A DNA stretch of 49,183 nucleotides from Candidatus Agathobaculum merdipullorum (GTDB taxonomy: Bacteria > Bacillota > Clostridia > Oscillospirales > Butyricicoccaceae). Below are positions 28,212 through 37,177 of the stretch, piece after piece. The position numbers were made by a program, and so were the translations under genes. Position 1 is the first letter of the stretch; every line of letters starts with the position of its first letter. Location of the stretch: contig DXDZ01000022.1 in NCBI GenBank assembly GCA_019115185.1, positions 1-49,183 on the forward strand, in the 5' to 3' direction. The notes below the pieces were generated by a model, which saw nothing but the letters and a program-made list of their open reading frames with translations, searched no databases and was not told the origin of the DNA.

Positions 28212-29966
28212 TTAGGTCAGTGCGGTGAAGCTCGTCAGGATTTTCGCGCCCTCCGCGCGGGTGGCGCTGCCCTGCGGGGCGAGCGTGGTCGCGGTGCGGC
28301 CGCTCAGCAGTCCGGACGCGACCGCCCACTGCATGGCTTCCTGCGCATAGACGCTGATTTGCGCCGCATCCGTATAAGCAGACAGGTCGGCGTGTGTGCT
28401 GGTGTCCATGCCGAGGTGATTTGCCAGTCGATAGAGCAGCACAGCGACCTGTTCGCGGGTGACCGTGTCGTTCGGCGCGAAGGTTTCGTCGGTGTAGCCG
28501 GTCACGAGGCCGTTTGCCCGTGCCCAGTAAACGGGCAACGCATAATAGGCGTTCGCGTCCACATCCGCATAGGGATAGCCGAGGTTGTCGCCCACTTCAG
28601 GCTTGCCAGAAAGGTTATAGAGCACCGTGGCCAGCATCGCGCGCGTCATGGTTGTGTCGGGCGAGAAGGTATACGCGCTCGTGCCGTTCATCAGCCCCTG
28701 CTCGACAATCTCACCCACGCTGTCATAATACCAGCTGTCCACCGGTACATCGGTGAACAGACGGCCGTATTCAGTCAGTGTGCAGGTGACGACCGGGCTG
28801 TCCAGATGGCCGGACAGGACGGCGATGCACTTGGTCGTGTTGGTTTCTGGCGTAAACGCACCGGTGTAAAGCGTGCTTTGTGCGGTCGGTGTGGAGCCGT
28901 CGGTCGTGTAATAGATAGACGCGCCCGCGGTAGTGCACGAAAGCGTCAGCATACCGTTTTCATACGAAACGGTTGGTGCGGCTGTGGGCGGTACGCCTGC
29001 AACCTTTTTGGTGGTGACAGGCGTGCGCGTACCGTATTTGTCGATGCCGACGACCGTGAACGTTGTATCCTTGGTAATCGTAATCGGGCCGGTGTATTTG
29101 GTGCTGCCGAGGTGCGGGGTTGCGTTGCTGGTCGTGTAATACAGGGTCAGCCCCTTGTCCGCAGTCGAGAATGTGACCGAAACGCCGTTGTCACCCGGCG
29201 TGGAGGTGATGGTCGGCGCAGTATATGCGGGCAGGTTGGTTCCCTTGTTCGGGGCGCTGGTGTAGACGACGCCGTTTTGCGGGGTGATGCCGCGGCGGCG
29301 CAGCAGCTCGGCTACGGTGACAAATTCATACCCCTGTGCTTTGAGCGTATCAATCGCGCGCAGCGCACCCTGTACGCTGGTCTGGTAGATATCGTGCGTC
29401 AGCACGATCGCGCCGTCATGCGCGCCTTTGATGATGTTGTTGTAGACTGTGTCCGCATTGCGGTATTTCCAGTCAAGCGGGTCCACACTCCACAGGATGA
29501 TGGGCGCGGCAATCGTGCTCTTGACCGTGCCGCCTACCGCGCCGCCGGGGGTGCGCACCATGTCGGTGTACGAGCCGCCCATGCGATCAAACAGCAGGCT
29601 TTCCACGCGGCTGACTTCGCTCGAGATCGTGCTCGCGCCGTAGCTGTCGAACGGGATGAGGTGCTGGTAAGTATGGTTGGCGAGCTGGTGACCCTCGTCC
29701 CGCATCCGCGTGAGAATGTCTTTGTGATTGACAATGCCGTGCGAGCCGTTGGTGCCGTTCATAAAGAAGGTGGCTTTCGCACCGCGGGCCTTCAGTCCAT
29801 CCAGCAGGGTCGAGGTATAGGCCGAGGGACCGTCGTCAAAGGTGAAGGCGATCAGTTTTGCGCTGGAAGTTGCCGCAACGGGCGTCTCCTCGGCTGCCGC
29901 AGCGAGCGGCAGGCAGGGGATAAGCAGGGCAAGCATCAGCAATAGGGCAGTAAGTCTTTTTTTCAT
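28212..29966 (-). CDS. Secreted polysaccharide deacetylase with chitobiase-like C-terminal repeats and SLH domains
   Basis: MKKRLTALLLMLALLIPCLPLAAAAEETP...LIAFTFDDGPSAYTSTLLDGLKARGAKATFFMNG (NodB TFDDGP motif); SLH modules at C-terminus. Confidence 0.93.
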   Translation of the reverse strand: MKKRLTALLLMLALLIPCLPLAAAAEETPVAATSSAKLIAFTFDDGPSAYTSTLLDGLKARGAKATFFMNGTNGSHGIVNHKDILTRMRDEGHQLANHTYQHLIPFDSYGASTISSEVSRVESLLFDRMGGSYTDMVRTPGGAVGGTVKSTIAAPIILWSVDPLDWKYRNADTVYNNIIKGAHDGAIVLTHDIYQTSVQGALRAIDTLKAQGYEFVTVAELLRRRGITPQNGVVYTSAPNKGTNLPAYTAPTITSTPGDNGVSVTFSTADKGLTLYYTTSNATPHLGSTKYTGPITITKDTTFTVVGIDKYGTRTPVTTKKVAGVPPTAAPTVSYENGMLTLSCTTAGASIYYTTDGSTPTAQSTLYTGAFTPETNTTKCIAVLSGHLDSPVVTCTLTEYGRLFTDVPVDSWYYDSVGEIVEQGLMNGTSAYTFSPDTTMTRAMLATVLYNLSGKPEVGDNLGYPYADVDANAYYALPVYWARANGLVTGYTDETFAPNDTVTREQVAVLLYRLANHLGMDTSTHADLSAYTDAAQISVYAQEAMQWAVASGLLSGRTATTLAPQGSATRAEGAKILTSFTALT

Positions 29967-30102
29967 AACGGCCTCCTTGATAGGGAAAACGTGGGATAAT
30001 AAGATACCCACATTGTAACCGTTTTCGCGCGCGCCGTCAATCATTCGATAAGAAACATAAAAAGGGCCGCTGTCCTGGAGGACAGCGGTCCGTGTGATAG
30101 GA

Positions 30103-31464
30103 TTACAGGAAGATATACTTGAGAATGAACAGCACCGCCAGCACATACATGAGCGGGGTGACCTTTTTGCCCTTGCCTGCGGCGAGGTTGAGCAGGACAT
30201 AGGAGATAACGCCCATCGAAATGCCTTCGGAAATGCTGTAAAACAGCGGCATGGAAATGATGGCGAGGTAAGCTGGGATGGCATCGGTCAGGTTGTCCAG
30301 ATCGAAGCGAATCTCGGAAACCGTGCCGACCATCAGGAAGCCGACCATAATCAGCGCCGGTGCAGTAGCGAAGGAGGGGATCGCGGTGAAGATCGGCGCA
30401 AACAGCGTGGAGATCAGGAACAGCACGCCGGTGACCAGTGCGGTCAGACCGGTACGGCCGCCAACCGCCACGCCGGAGGCGGACTCGACGAAGGTCGTGG
30501 TGGTCGAGGTGCCGAGGATGGCGCCCGCCGAAGTTGCGATTGCGTCGGACAGCAGCGCGGGCTTGATGCCCGGCAGCTTGCCGTCCTTGTCGAGCATGTT
30601 TGCCTTGGTGGCAACGCCGATCAGCGTGCCGAGCGTGTCAAAGATATCAACAAACAGGAACAAGAAGATCACCACGATGAAGTTGATGATGCCGACCGCG
30701 CCAAAATCCACGTCGAAGCATTGGCCGAAGGTCAGGCCCAGCTTGGTAAAGTCGGTCATGCCGAAGGCCGGGAACAGGGTGTAGAAGCCCGCTTCCACAT
30801 CCGGCACATAAAGGCCGGTCAGCTGGCAGAGCATGCCGATGATCCAAGTGAGCAAAATGCCGAACAGGATCGCGCCCTTGACGCGGTGGATATACAGCAC
30901 CGCCGTGATGAACAGGCCGACCAGTGCAAGCAGCGCACAGATGCCCGAGGTGTGGAAATTGTCGGTAAAGCTCGTGATGGTGACGAGCGTGGAGGAGTCC
31001 ACGGACAGCCCGGCGTTCTGCAAGCCGATGAAAGCGATGAACAGGCCGATGCCGACCGAAACGCCGCGCTTGAGCGTCAGCGGGATGGCGTTGAAGATCG
31101 CTTCGCGCACATTGGTCAGCGACAGCACGATAAAGACCAGGCCCTCGATAAAGACCGCGAGCAGCGCGACCTGCCAGCTGTACCCGTAACCGGCGACGAC
31201 GGTGTATGCCATAAAGGCGTTCAGGCCCATGCCGGCGGACAGCGCAAATGGCAGGTTTGCCATAAACGCCATGCAGACCGTGCCGAGGCAGGAGGCAAGC
31301 GCAGTCGCCAGCAGGACGGCGGTGGGATCCATGCCGGTCGAGCCGAGGACGCTCGGGTTGACCGCAAGGATGTATGCCATGGTCATGAAGGTGGTGATAC
31401 CCGCCATGACCTCGGTGCGGACGGTGGTGTGGTTGTCCGAAAGTTTGAACATCTTTTCAAACAT
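30103..31464 (-). CDS. NCS2 family purine (adenine/guanine/hypoxanthine-type) permease
   Basis: MFEKMFKLSDNHTTVRTEVMAGITTFMTMAYILAVNPSVLGSTGMD...; AzgA/PbuG-like signature. Confidence 0.93.
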   Translation of the reverse strand: MFEKMFKLSDNHTTVRTEVMAGITTFMTMAYILAVNPSVLGSTGMDPTAVLLATALASCLGTVCMAFMANLPFALSAGMGLNAFMAYTVVAGYGYSWQVALLAVFIEGLVFIVLSLTNVREAIFNAIPLTLKRGVSVGIGLFIAFIGLQNAGLSVDSSTLVTITSFTDNFHTSGICALLALVGLFITAVLYIHRVKGAILFGILLTWIIGMLCQLTGLYVPDVEAGFYTLFPAFGMTDFTKLGLTFGQCFDVDFGAVGIINFIVVIFLFLFVDIFDTLGTLIGVATKANMLDKDGKLPGIKPALLSDAIATSAGAILGTSTTTTFVESASGVAVGGRTGLTALVTGVLFLISTLFAPIFTAIPSFATAPALIMVGFLMVGTVSEIRFDLDNLTDAIPAYLAIISMPLFYSISEGISMGVISYVLLNLAAGKGKKVTPLMYVLAVLFILKYIFL

Positions 31465-31505
31465 GTGTGTTTTCAGCCCTTTTTTCCTTTCTCTTTTCCC
31501 CTTGC

Positions 31506-32030
31506 TTACTTTCCGTCATAGGATACGACCGTGGCGAGCGGGTAGCCTTGCAGACGGTCGCGGCCGTGCAGCCCCTTCAGTTCGAGCAGGCAGACGATCT
31601 TGACCACGGTTGCGCCGAGCGACTCAAGCAGCTTGGCCGCCGCTTCCAGCGTGCCGCCGGTGGCGATCAGGTCGTCGATCAGCACGACGCGCATGCCCGG
31701 CTGAATGTCATCGCGGTGTACCTCGATCGAGGCGGTGCCGTACTCCAGCTCGTAAGACATCCCGGCGGTCGCGCGCGGCAGCTTGCCGGCCTTGCGGATC
31801 GGGATGAACGGCTTGTGCAGCTTGTAGGCGATCGGCATACCGAACAGGAACCCGCGCGATTCCAGTCCCGCAATCACATCAAATGTTTCCCCCTCCAGCA
31901 GCGCGGCCATTTCGTCCACCGACAGCTGTAAGCCATCCGCATTGCCGATGACCGTGGTGATGTCCCGGAAGATCACGCCACGTTCGGGAAAATCCGGGAT
32001 GCTGGTGATATATGGTTCGATTTTGCTCAT
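31506..32030 (-). CDS. apt: Adenine phosphoribosyltransferase
   Basis: MSKIEPYITSIPDFPERGVIFRDITTVIGN...VVLIDDLIATGGTLEAAAKLLE (PRPP-binding motif). Confidence 0.95.
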   Translation of the reverse strand: MSKIEPYITSIPDFPERGVIFRDITTVIGNADGLQLSVDEMAALLEGETFDVIAGLESRGFLFGMPIAYKLHKPFIPIRKAGKLPRATAGMSYELEYGTASIEVHRDDIQPGMRVVLIDDLIATGGTLEAAAKLLESLGATVVKIVCLLELKGLHGRDRLQGYPLATVVSYDGK

Positions 32031-32283
32031 GCTTCCTCCTCCATGCAGTGTTTGTTCCGTATTCTGTGTGTGGGCTTGTGCCGCCCGTAGGCGACAAATC
32101 ATACACAATCATTTTAAGCAAAACCGGCGCGCATTACAAGAGTTTTATTCCATGAAATCCGGGGAGCGAAACGGTTTTTTGCTTTTTTCGCATCTTGGAA
32201 GCGGTTTCCAGACGATTTGCGGAAAAATGTACGGAAAAATATCGGCGGCGCCTTTTCATCAAGACGCCGCCGATGGGGGAGAT

Positions 32284-33447
32284 TCAGGACGATTCTTTTT
32301 GCCGGCCGTGTGTGTACAGGAAAATTGCGAGCAACACGGTCACTGGGACGCTCAGCACGATGCCGAAGCTGCCGGCCAGCCCCTGCATGATTGCAATGCC
32401 GATGTTGTTGGAATTGATGATTTGCAGATAGGGCAGATCATAGGCATAGTCGAGTACCAGCATGCTGATGCTGCCGCCCGCAAAAGCGAGGATGAGCGTA
32501 TTGGAGTCCGTGCCCATCATGTCGCGGCCGACGCGCATACCCGCGCGGAACAGCTCGCGGCGGGAGATATCCGGCGTCTGGGCGTGGATCTCGCTGATGG
32601 CACTGGCGATCGACATGGCCACATCCATTGTTGCGCCCAGACTGGAGATCAGCAGGCCGGAAAACAGCAGGCCGCCGACCTGAATGCCGTTCGTGTTCCA
32701 CAGCGTAAGCAGGCTTTCGATATCGCTGACGTTCCAACCCGAGATACCCGAGGCAGCGCTGAACGCAGACGCGGCCAGACCTGCGATGCACACGCCCGCA
32801 ACCGTACCGCCGGTTGCGACCAGTGTTTTCCTCGTCGGGCCGCCGATCAGGTACATGGTGACGATCGTCGTGATCGTGCAGATGAACACTGACACCCAGA
32901 ACGGGGAGTGGTCGCGGTAGACAAGCGGCAGATATACGAACAGGATGCAGAAAAAGGTGAACACCAGACCGAGCGCACCCTTGACGCCCTGTTTGCCGCC
33001 CACAAGGCACAGCACCAGCAGGTACAGCCCCGCAAACACATAGATAACGGTTTCGCGGTCCTGCGCGTAGACGCTTGCAACGGTCGAGTCGCCCGAAACG
33101 CTCTGCATGACGATGACCTTCATGCCCACAGTGCAGCCTGCGCCGAACAGATAGCCGGAGGAACTGGTCATTTCCAGCGTTTGCCCGGCACGTGCACCGG
33201 TTTTCATCTGCACGCGCACCAGCTGTTCGCCTACGCGGCTGCCGTCGTACTGCAAATTGTCCCGTATGATCTCGGTGACAACGCCCTTTTCAAAGGTCTG
33301 ACCCTCGCGGGAGACGAGTCCGATTTTATCCACCGCATTGATGCGCACAACGAATACGAAGAACAAAAGCAGCAGCAAAAGCGGCGGCGCCCAGCGGAGC
33401 AGCAGGCGGCGGACGGGGTGGTTTTGGTCGGTATGCAAATCAATCAC
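32284..33447 (-). CDS. YibE/F family membrane protein
   Basis: 387 aa; ...DVAMSIASAISEIHAQTPDISRRELFRAGMRVGRDMMGTDSNTLILAFAGG typical of YibE/F-like proteins. Confidence 0.88.
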   Translation of the reverse strand: MIDLHTDQNHPVRRLLLRWAPPLLLLLLFFVFVVRINAVDKIGLVSREGQTFEKGVVTEIIRDNLQYDGSRVGEQLVRVQMKTGARAGQTLEMTSSSGYLFGAGCTVGMKVIVMQSVSGDSTVASVYAQDRETVIYVFAGLYLLVLCLVGGKQGVKGALGLVFTFFCILFVYLPLVYRDHSPFWVSVFICTITTIVTMYLIGGPTRKTLVATGGTVAGVCIAGLAASAFSAASGISGWNVSDIESLLTLWNTNGIQVGGLLFSGLLISSLGATMDVAMSIASAISEIHAQTPDISRRELFRAGMRVGRDMMGTDSNTLILAFAGGSISMLVLDYAYDLPYLQIINSNNIGIAIMQGLAGSFGIVLSVPVTVLLAIFLYTHGRQKESS

Positions 33448-33591
33448 TCGCTTTACGGAAATGGATCATGTCTTGCGCATAAGGCAAAGACAAAAAACAG
33501 GGGAAACCGGAAAAATTCTCCGCGGATGCGCTGTCATCCGCAGAGAATCAGCCGGAAGAACGGAGAAAAAGGAAGAGAGAAAAAGAAGGAA

Positions 33592-35508
33592 TTACTTGGT
33601 GGTGATGGTCAGCGTGCCGTTTGATACCGTGCTCTGAATGCCCAGCGTGGACAGAAGGCTGGCCGGGACATAATAGTTAGCGTTCACGTTGGCGGCGGCC
33701 GTGGTCACGGTCTTGCCGTTTACCTGCATGGTCAGGGTTTGCTTGACACCGGTCGTCTCGGCAGCAGGGGCAAGGGCCGCGGCATCGTAGCGCTTGCCGG
33801 TAATGACGATCACGCCGTTTTTCCACTCGACGTTAAACTGGGCAGCCGTGCCGTTTACCGCGGTAGCAAGGTCGCGCAGACGGTAGTAGGTTTCACCGCC
33901 GACCGAAGCGGTCGCAACCTGCTTGGCAGTGCCGTCCACGGTGATCGCTGCGGCCTGCTCGTCGGTTTTCTTGATGGTGAAGGTGCTGTCGATCTTTTCC
34001 ACCTTGCCTGCATCGGTGATCTGGTAGGTGTCGATCGAGAAGGTATCGGCCGTCAGGTTGATGACCGAGTAGCTCGGCAGCCAGTTCTGGCTGCGCTCGG
34101 CAACATAATCCTGCTGAGAAGCGATCAGCTCATAGAACTTGGAGCCCGAAGCGGAGTTTGCGGTCATGTACAGGATGCCCTGCGGGTTGGTGACCGTGCT
34201 CCCTTGCACGTCCTCGATGGTGTAGCACTCGTTGTCGGCTTGGAAGGCGTCGTGCTTGGCCTGACCGGCTTCATCCTCGGGGTAGAGCGGGATCTGCTCG
34301 TCGGTCTGGGTGTTGTACGCATTGTCCCAGTCGTAGTCCGAACCGTCCTCGTTCAGGCGGAACTCGTAGGTGCCGTGGGTCTGGCCGTCGCCGTAGAGCA
34401 GCTTGGTACGGCTGTAGGTGTGGTCATGGCCCTGCAGGACAACGTCGATGTCGTACTGGTCAAAGATCGGAGTGAGCTGGGTGCGCAGAATCATACCGTC
34501 GGTGTCCGAGTGGTCAAGGCCCGAGCCATAGATGTCCTGATGGATGGTCACGATGCGGAACTTAGCGTCCGGATCGGATGCAACCGCTTCCTTGATAGCC
34601 TTTTCATGCTCGGCAACATTGTAGTTGTTGGTGTTGAGCACGATGAACAGGCCGGAACCATAGGAATAGTAGTAGTCGCCGCCCGCTTCGGTTTCGCCGT
34701 AGCCGGTCTGGTTCGGGTTGTAGAAGTGGTTCTGGTAGTCCGCGTTGAGCGAATCATGGTTGCCGATCGTGGTAGCAACCGGCAGGCTGGTGAGTGCGCT
34801 GGCGGAAAGATAGCCCGCATACTCCTCTTCCTTGGGCTTGCCGGTCTTGTTGACCTGATCGCCTGCGGAGATTACGAAATCCAGCCCCGGATTCTGCTGA
34901 AGCGCAATGTCCAGCGTGCGGTCCCAGGCAAAGCTGTCGTTGCGCGCGGCGGTGTTGGCAGCGCCGCTGTCCGCGGTCAGCGCTTCGCCGTTCTGCGACT
35001 GCCCTTTGGAAGCGCCGATCTGCGGGTCGCCGACGTACAGAATCTGTGCGCTTTCAAAGTCGCCGGTCTTGTAGGTCTTGGCTTCGGTCTGCACGCCGTT
35101 CTTTTCCACCGTGTAGTAGTAGGTGGTGTTGGCCTTCAGGCCGGTCACGGTAACATGGTTGTAGGAATAGGCTGTGCCGTCGGTCAGGCTGGTGTCAACA
35201 GCGGCAGAGGTGCCGGTAAACTCGGCAAGGTTATTCTTGTCCGTGCCGAAATGTACGACCGGCGTTGCGCTCTTGCCGGTCTCGTCCTTGCTGTACCAAG
35301 CGAAGTTCAGCTGGGTCTCGTCCGCGCCGGGCGTCATGGAAACCTGTGTGTAGTCGGTGGCAATGGTGTTCCACGCTTCGGTCCATGCTTGCCAGCCGGC
35401 AGCGCCGGTGACGCTGGAATCGTTATAGTCCGCTGCGGAAGCGAACGGGTAGGCGCTCAGCAGCAATGTGCTGGTCAGGATGCCTGCCAATACTCTTTTT
35501 GTCTGCAT
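33592..35508 (-). CDS. Secreted purple-acid-phosphatase-like metallophosphoesterase with C-terminal copper-amine-oxidase-N-like domain
   Basis: Signal peptide MQTKRVLAGILTSTLLLSAYPFASA; ILYVGDPQIGAS, ISAGDQVN, IGNHDS, GHDHTYSRT metallophosphoesterase motifs. Confidence 0.9.
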   Translation of the reverse strand: MQTKRVLAGILTSTLLLSAYPFASAADYNDSSVTGAAGWQAWTEAWNTIATDYTQVSMTPGADETQLNFAWYSKDETGKSATPVVHFGTDKNNLAEFTGTSAAVDTSLTDGTAYSYNHVTVTGLKANTTYYYTVEKNGVQTEAKTYKTGDFESAQILYVGDPQIGASKGQSQNGEALTADSGAANTAARNDSFAWDRTLDIALQQNPGLDFVISAGDQVNKTGKPKEEEYAGYLSASALTSLPVATTIGNHDSLNADYQNHFYNPNQTGYGETEAGGDYYYSYGSGLFIVLNTNNYNVAEHEKAIKEAVASDPDAKFRIVTIHQDIYGSGLDHSDTDGMILRTQLTPIFDQYDIDVVLQGHDHTYSRTKLLYGDGQTHGTYEFRLNEDGSDYDWDNAYNTQTDEQIPLYPEDEAGQAKHDAFQADNECYTIEDVQGSTVTNPQGILYMTANSASGSKFYELIASQQDYVAERSQNWLPSYSVINLTADTFSIDTYQITDAGKVEKIDSTFTIKKTDEQAAAITVDGTAKQVATASVGGETYYRLRDLATAVNGTAAQFNVEWKNGVIVITGKRYDAAALAPAAETTGVKQTLTMQVNGKTVTTAAANVNANYYVPASLLSTLGIQSTVSNGTLTITTK

Positions 35509-35631
35509 TCGTGATTACTCCCTTTTTGCATGTAATTGCAGGGTGTGAATTGATGTTCCCTGTGTCCAAAAGCGAGTATAGCACTGGAAAATATCCATCT
35601 CAACCACTCTTGCCAAAGATTAGCGTACATT

Positions 35632-36801
35632 TTAACTGGCCTTAACGAAGGAGACCTCTGCCGCCTTTCGCATCCATTTTTTACCCAAGCACATGGTTAG
35701 GCTTTGCTTGCCGCAGGCGTGCGCCCGGCGGAAGGCGTAGTCGAGCTGAAAAGCGACGCGCGGCAGGTAGCCTGCGTCCTCGAGCAGGGTGAACAGCGGA
35801 AAAAAGATGGCCATGGGCGGCAGCATGACCGAGATGACCGTGGCCAGCACGCGCCACAGGCCGTCAACCAGCAGCGAAACGAAAAACGGCGGCAGACCGA
35901 GTGCGGAAAGGGCGGCGGCAAATGGTGCGCTCAGACCGAGCAGATGTGTGCCCAGCCATTCGCTCGGGACGTTGGCGCCGAACAGGGTGATGTAAAACAC
36001 GGCGGCGAGCAGCAGCAGCATGAGTGGCAGCCCGAACCGACGGCTGAGCAGGATGCGGTCGATGCGGCGGTCGCGCGCATCCGCGTCTGCGGGGACCTGC
36101 ACGCAGGTCAGGGCGATCTCCTCGGCGCGCAGCGCAGCCGCGGCAGTGAACAGATCATCCAGCTGCTGGGCATCCATGCCGTCCGGCGGCTGCTGGGAGA
36201 GTGCGGCGAGCGCGTCCGCGCGTGCAAGGCCGGAGGCGCGCACCGCGTCCTCGATTTCTGCGGGGTAGCGGATGGTGGTAGGGTGCGGGACGGTTTCGCC
36301 GTCCAATACGCGGCATACGGCCTGCATCAGCGTGGGCAGCCCGCGCCCGCGCCGCGCCGTGCACGGCACGACCGGCACGCCCAGCTCGCGCTCAAGCGCG
36401 GGTATGTTGATGCGGATGCGCTTTTTGCGCGCCTCGTCCATCAGATTCAGGCAAACAATCACGTTGGGCAGGACTTCCAGCACCTGCAAAACAAGAATCA
36501 GATTGCGCTCGAGGCAGGTCGCGTCCGCCACCAGAATGGCAGCATCCGCTTCGCCACCGGTGAGAAAATCCCGCGCGACGCGCTCCTCCGCTGAGCGGGG
36601 GCGCAGCGAATAGGTGCCCGGCAGATCGACCAGCGTCATTTCGCGGCCACCACAGTCCATTGTGCCGCGCGCGCCGGATACGGTCTTGCCGCTCCAGTTG
36701 CCGGTGTGCTGGCGCGCGCCGGTCAGCGCGTTAAAGACGGTGGATTTGCCGACGTTGGGGTTGCCCATCAGTGCCACGACCGGAGTGCGCTCCGCCCCCA
36801 T
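35632..36801 (-). pseudogene. feoB: N-terminal half of FeoB (GTPase domain and first TM segments), truncated at island junction
   Basis: MGAERTPVVALMGNPNVGKSTVFNALTGARQHTGNWSGKTV...VDLPGTYSL; FeoB-like sequence ends at ...HACGKQSLTMC, followed by 18 island-encoded codons (LGKKWMRKAAEVSFVKAS*). Confidence 0.9.
35669..35720. repeat. Right attachment-site junction (P' arm - core CA - B arm)
   Basis: Plus strand CGCATCCATTTTTTACCCAAGCA-CA-TGGTTAGGCTTTGCTTGCCGCAGGC; element-side arm 35669-35691, core 35692-35693. Confidence 0.8.
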
Positions 36802-37046
36802 CAGCTGTCCACCCCGATTTCGATTTGCGAAGCATCGTCGGCCCGCAGCGCAATCACCGCGCCGCGGATGCGGTAGGCCGTCGGGTCGCCCGCCGCGGCG
36901 CGCTGGATACAGGATACCCGCGTGCCGGCCACCAGCCCGAGGTCTTGCAAGCGGCGGCGCATGCCGCCCGACAGATGCAGGGCGTGCACGCGCGCCCGCG
37001 TGCCTTCTGGCAGGTCGGATAGCGGAGAAAAGGTTTCGTGGTCCAT
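36801..37046 (-). CDS. feoA: Ferrous iron transport protein A
   Basis: MDHETFSPLSDLPEGTRARVHALHLSGGMRRRLQDLGLVAGTRVSCIQRAAAGDPTAYRIRGAVIALRADDASQIEIGVDS; TGATG overlap with feoB. Confidence 0.93.
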   Translation of the reverse strand: MDHETFSPLSDLPEGTRARVHALHLSGGMRRRLQDLGLVAGTRVSCIQRAAAGDPTAYRIRGAVIALRADDASQIEIGVDS

Positions 37047-37143
37047 GTAATCATTCCCAGTATGCAAGATTTTCGCCGCACTTCCCGCGGGGAAGGCGGT
37101 CATTGCATCCTATGCGGCGTCATAACCTCGCGTGCGCGGCAGC

Positions 37144-37176
37144 AAAAAAGCCGGAACCCGAAGGTTCCGGCTTTGG
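37144..37176. terminator. Terminator
   Basis: AAAAAAGCCGGAACCcgaaGGTTCCGGCTTT. Confidence 0.8.
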
Positions 37177-37177
37177 A

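Larger units (their letters stand above)
18826..35693. mobile_element. About 16.87-kb serine-recombinase-type integrative island inserted in feoB
   Basis: Interrupts feoB colinearly; junctions share core CA; element-side arms form a 23-nt inverted repeat (21/23); joining the flanks at the core restores feoB in frame; serine recombinase encoded inside. Confidence 0.85.

Noticed and set aside
28173-29945. 590-aa plus-strand ORF opposite the polysaccharide deacetylase
   Set aside because: Antisense shadow; the minus-strand gene has a signal peptide, NodB and SLH motifs.
18828-35691. Reading the 23-nt inverted ends as transposon terminal inverted repeats of a DDE transposon
   Set aside because: No DDE transposase seen inside, no target-site duplication beyond the 2-nt core, and the encoded enzyme is a serine recombinase; attP arms explain the repeats better.
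18826-35693. Invertible DNA segment flanked by inverted repeats
   Set aside because: The feoB halves lie outside the repeats on the same strand, so inversion would not rebuild feoB; excision does, and the core CA is in direct orientation at both junctions.
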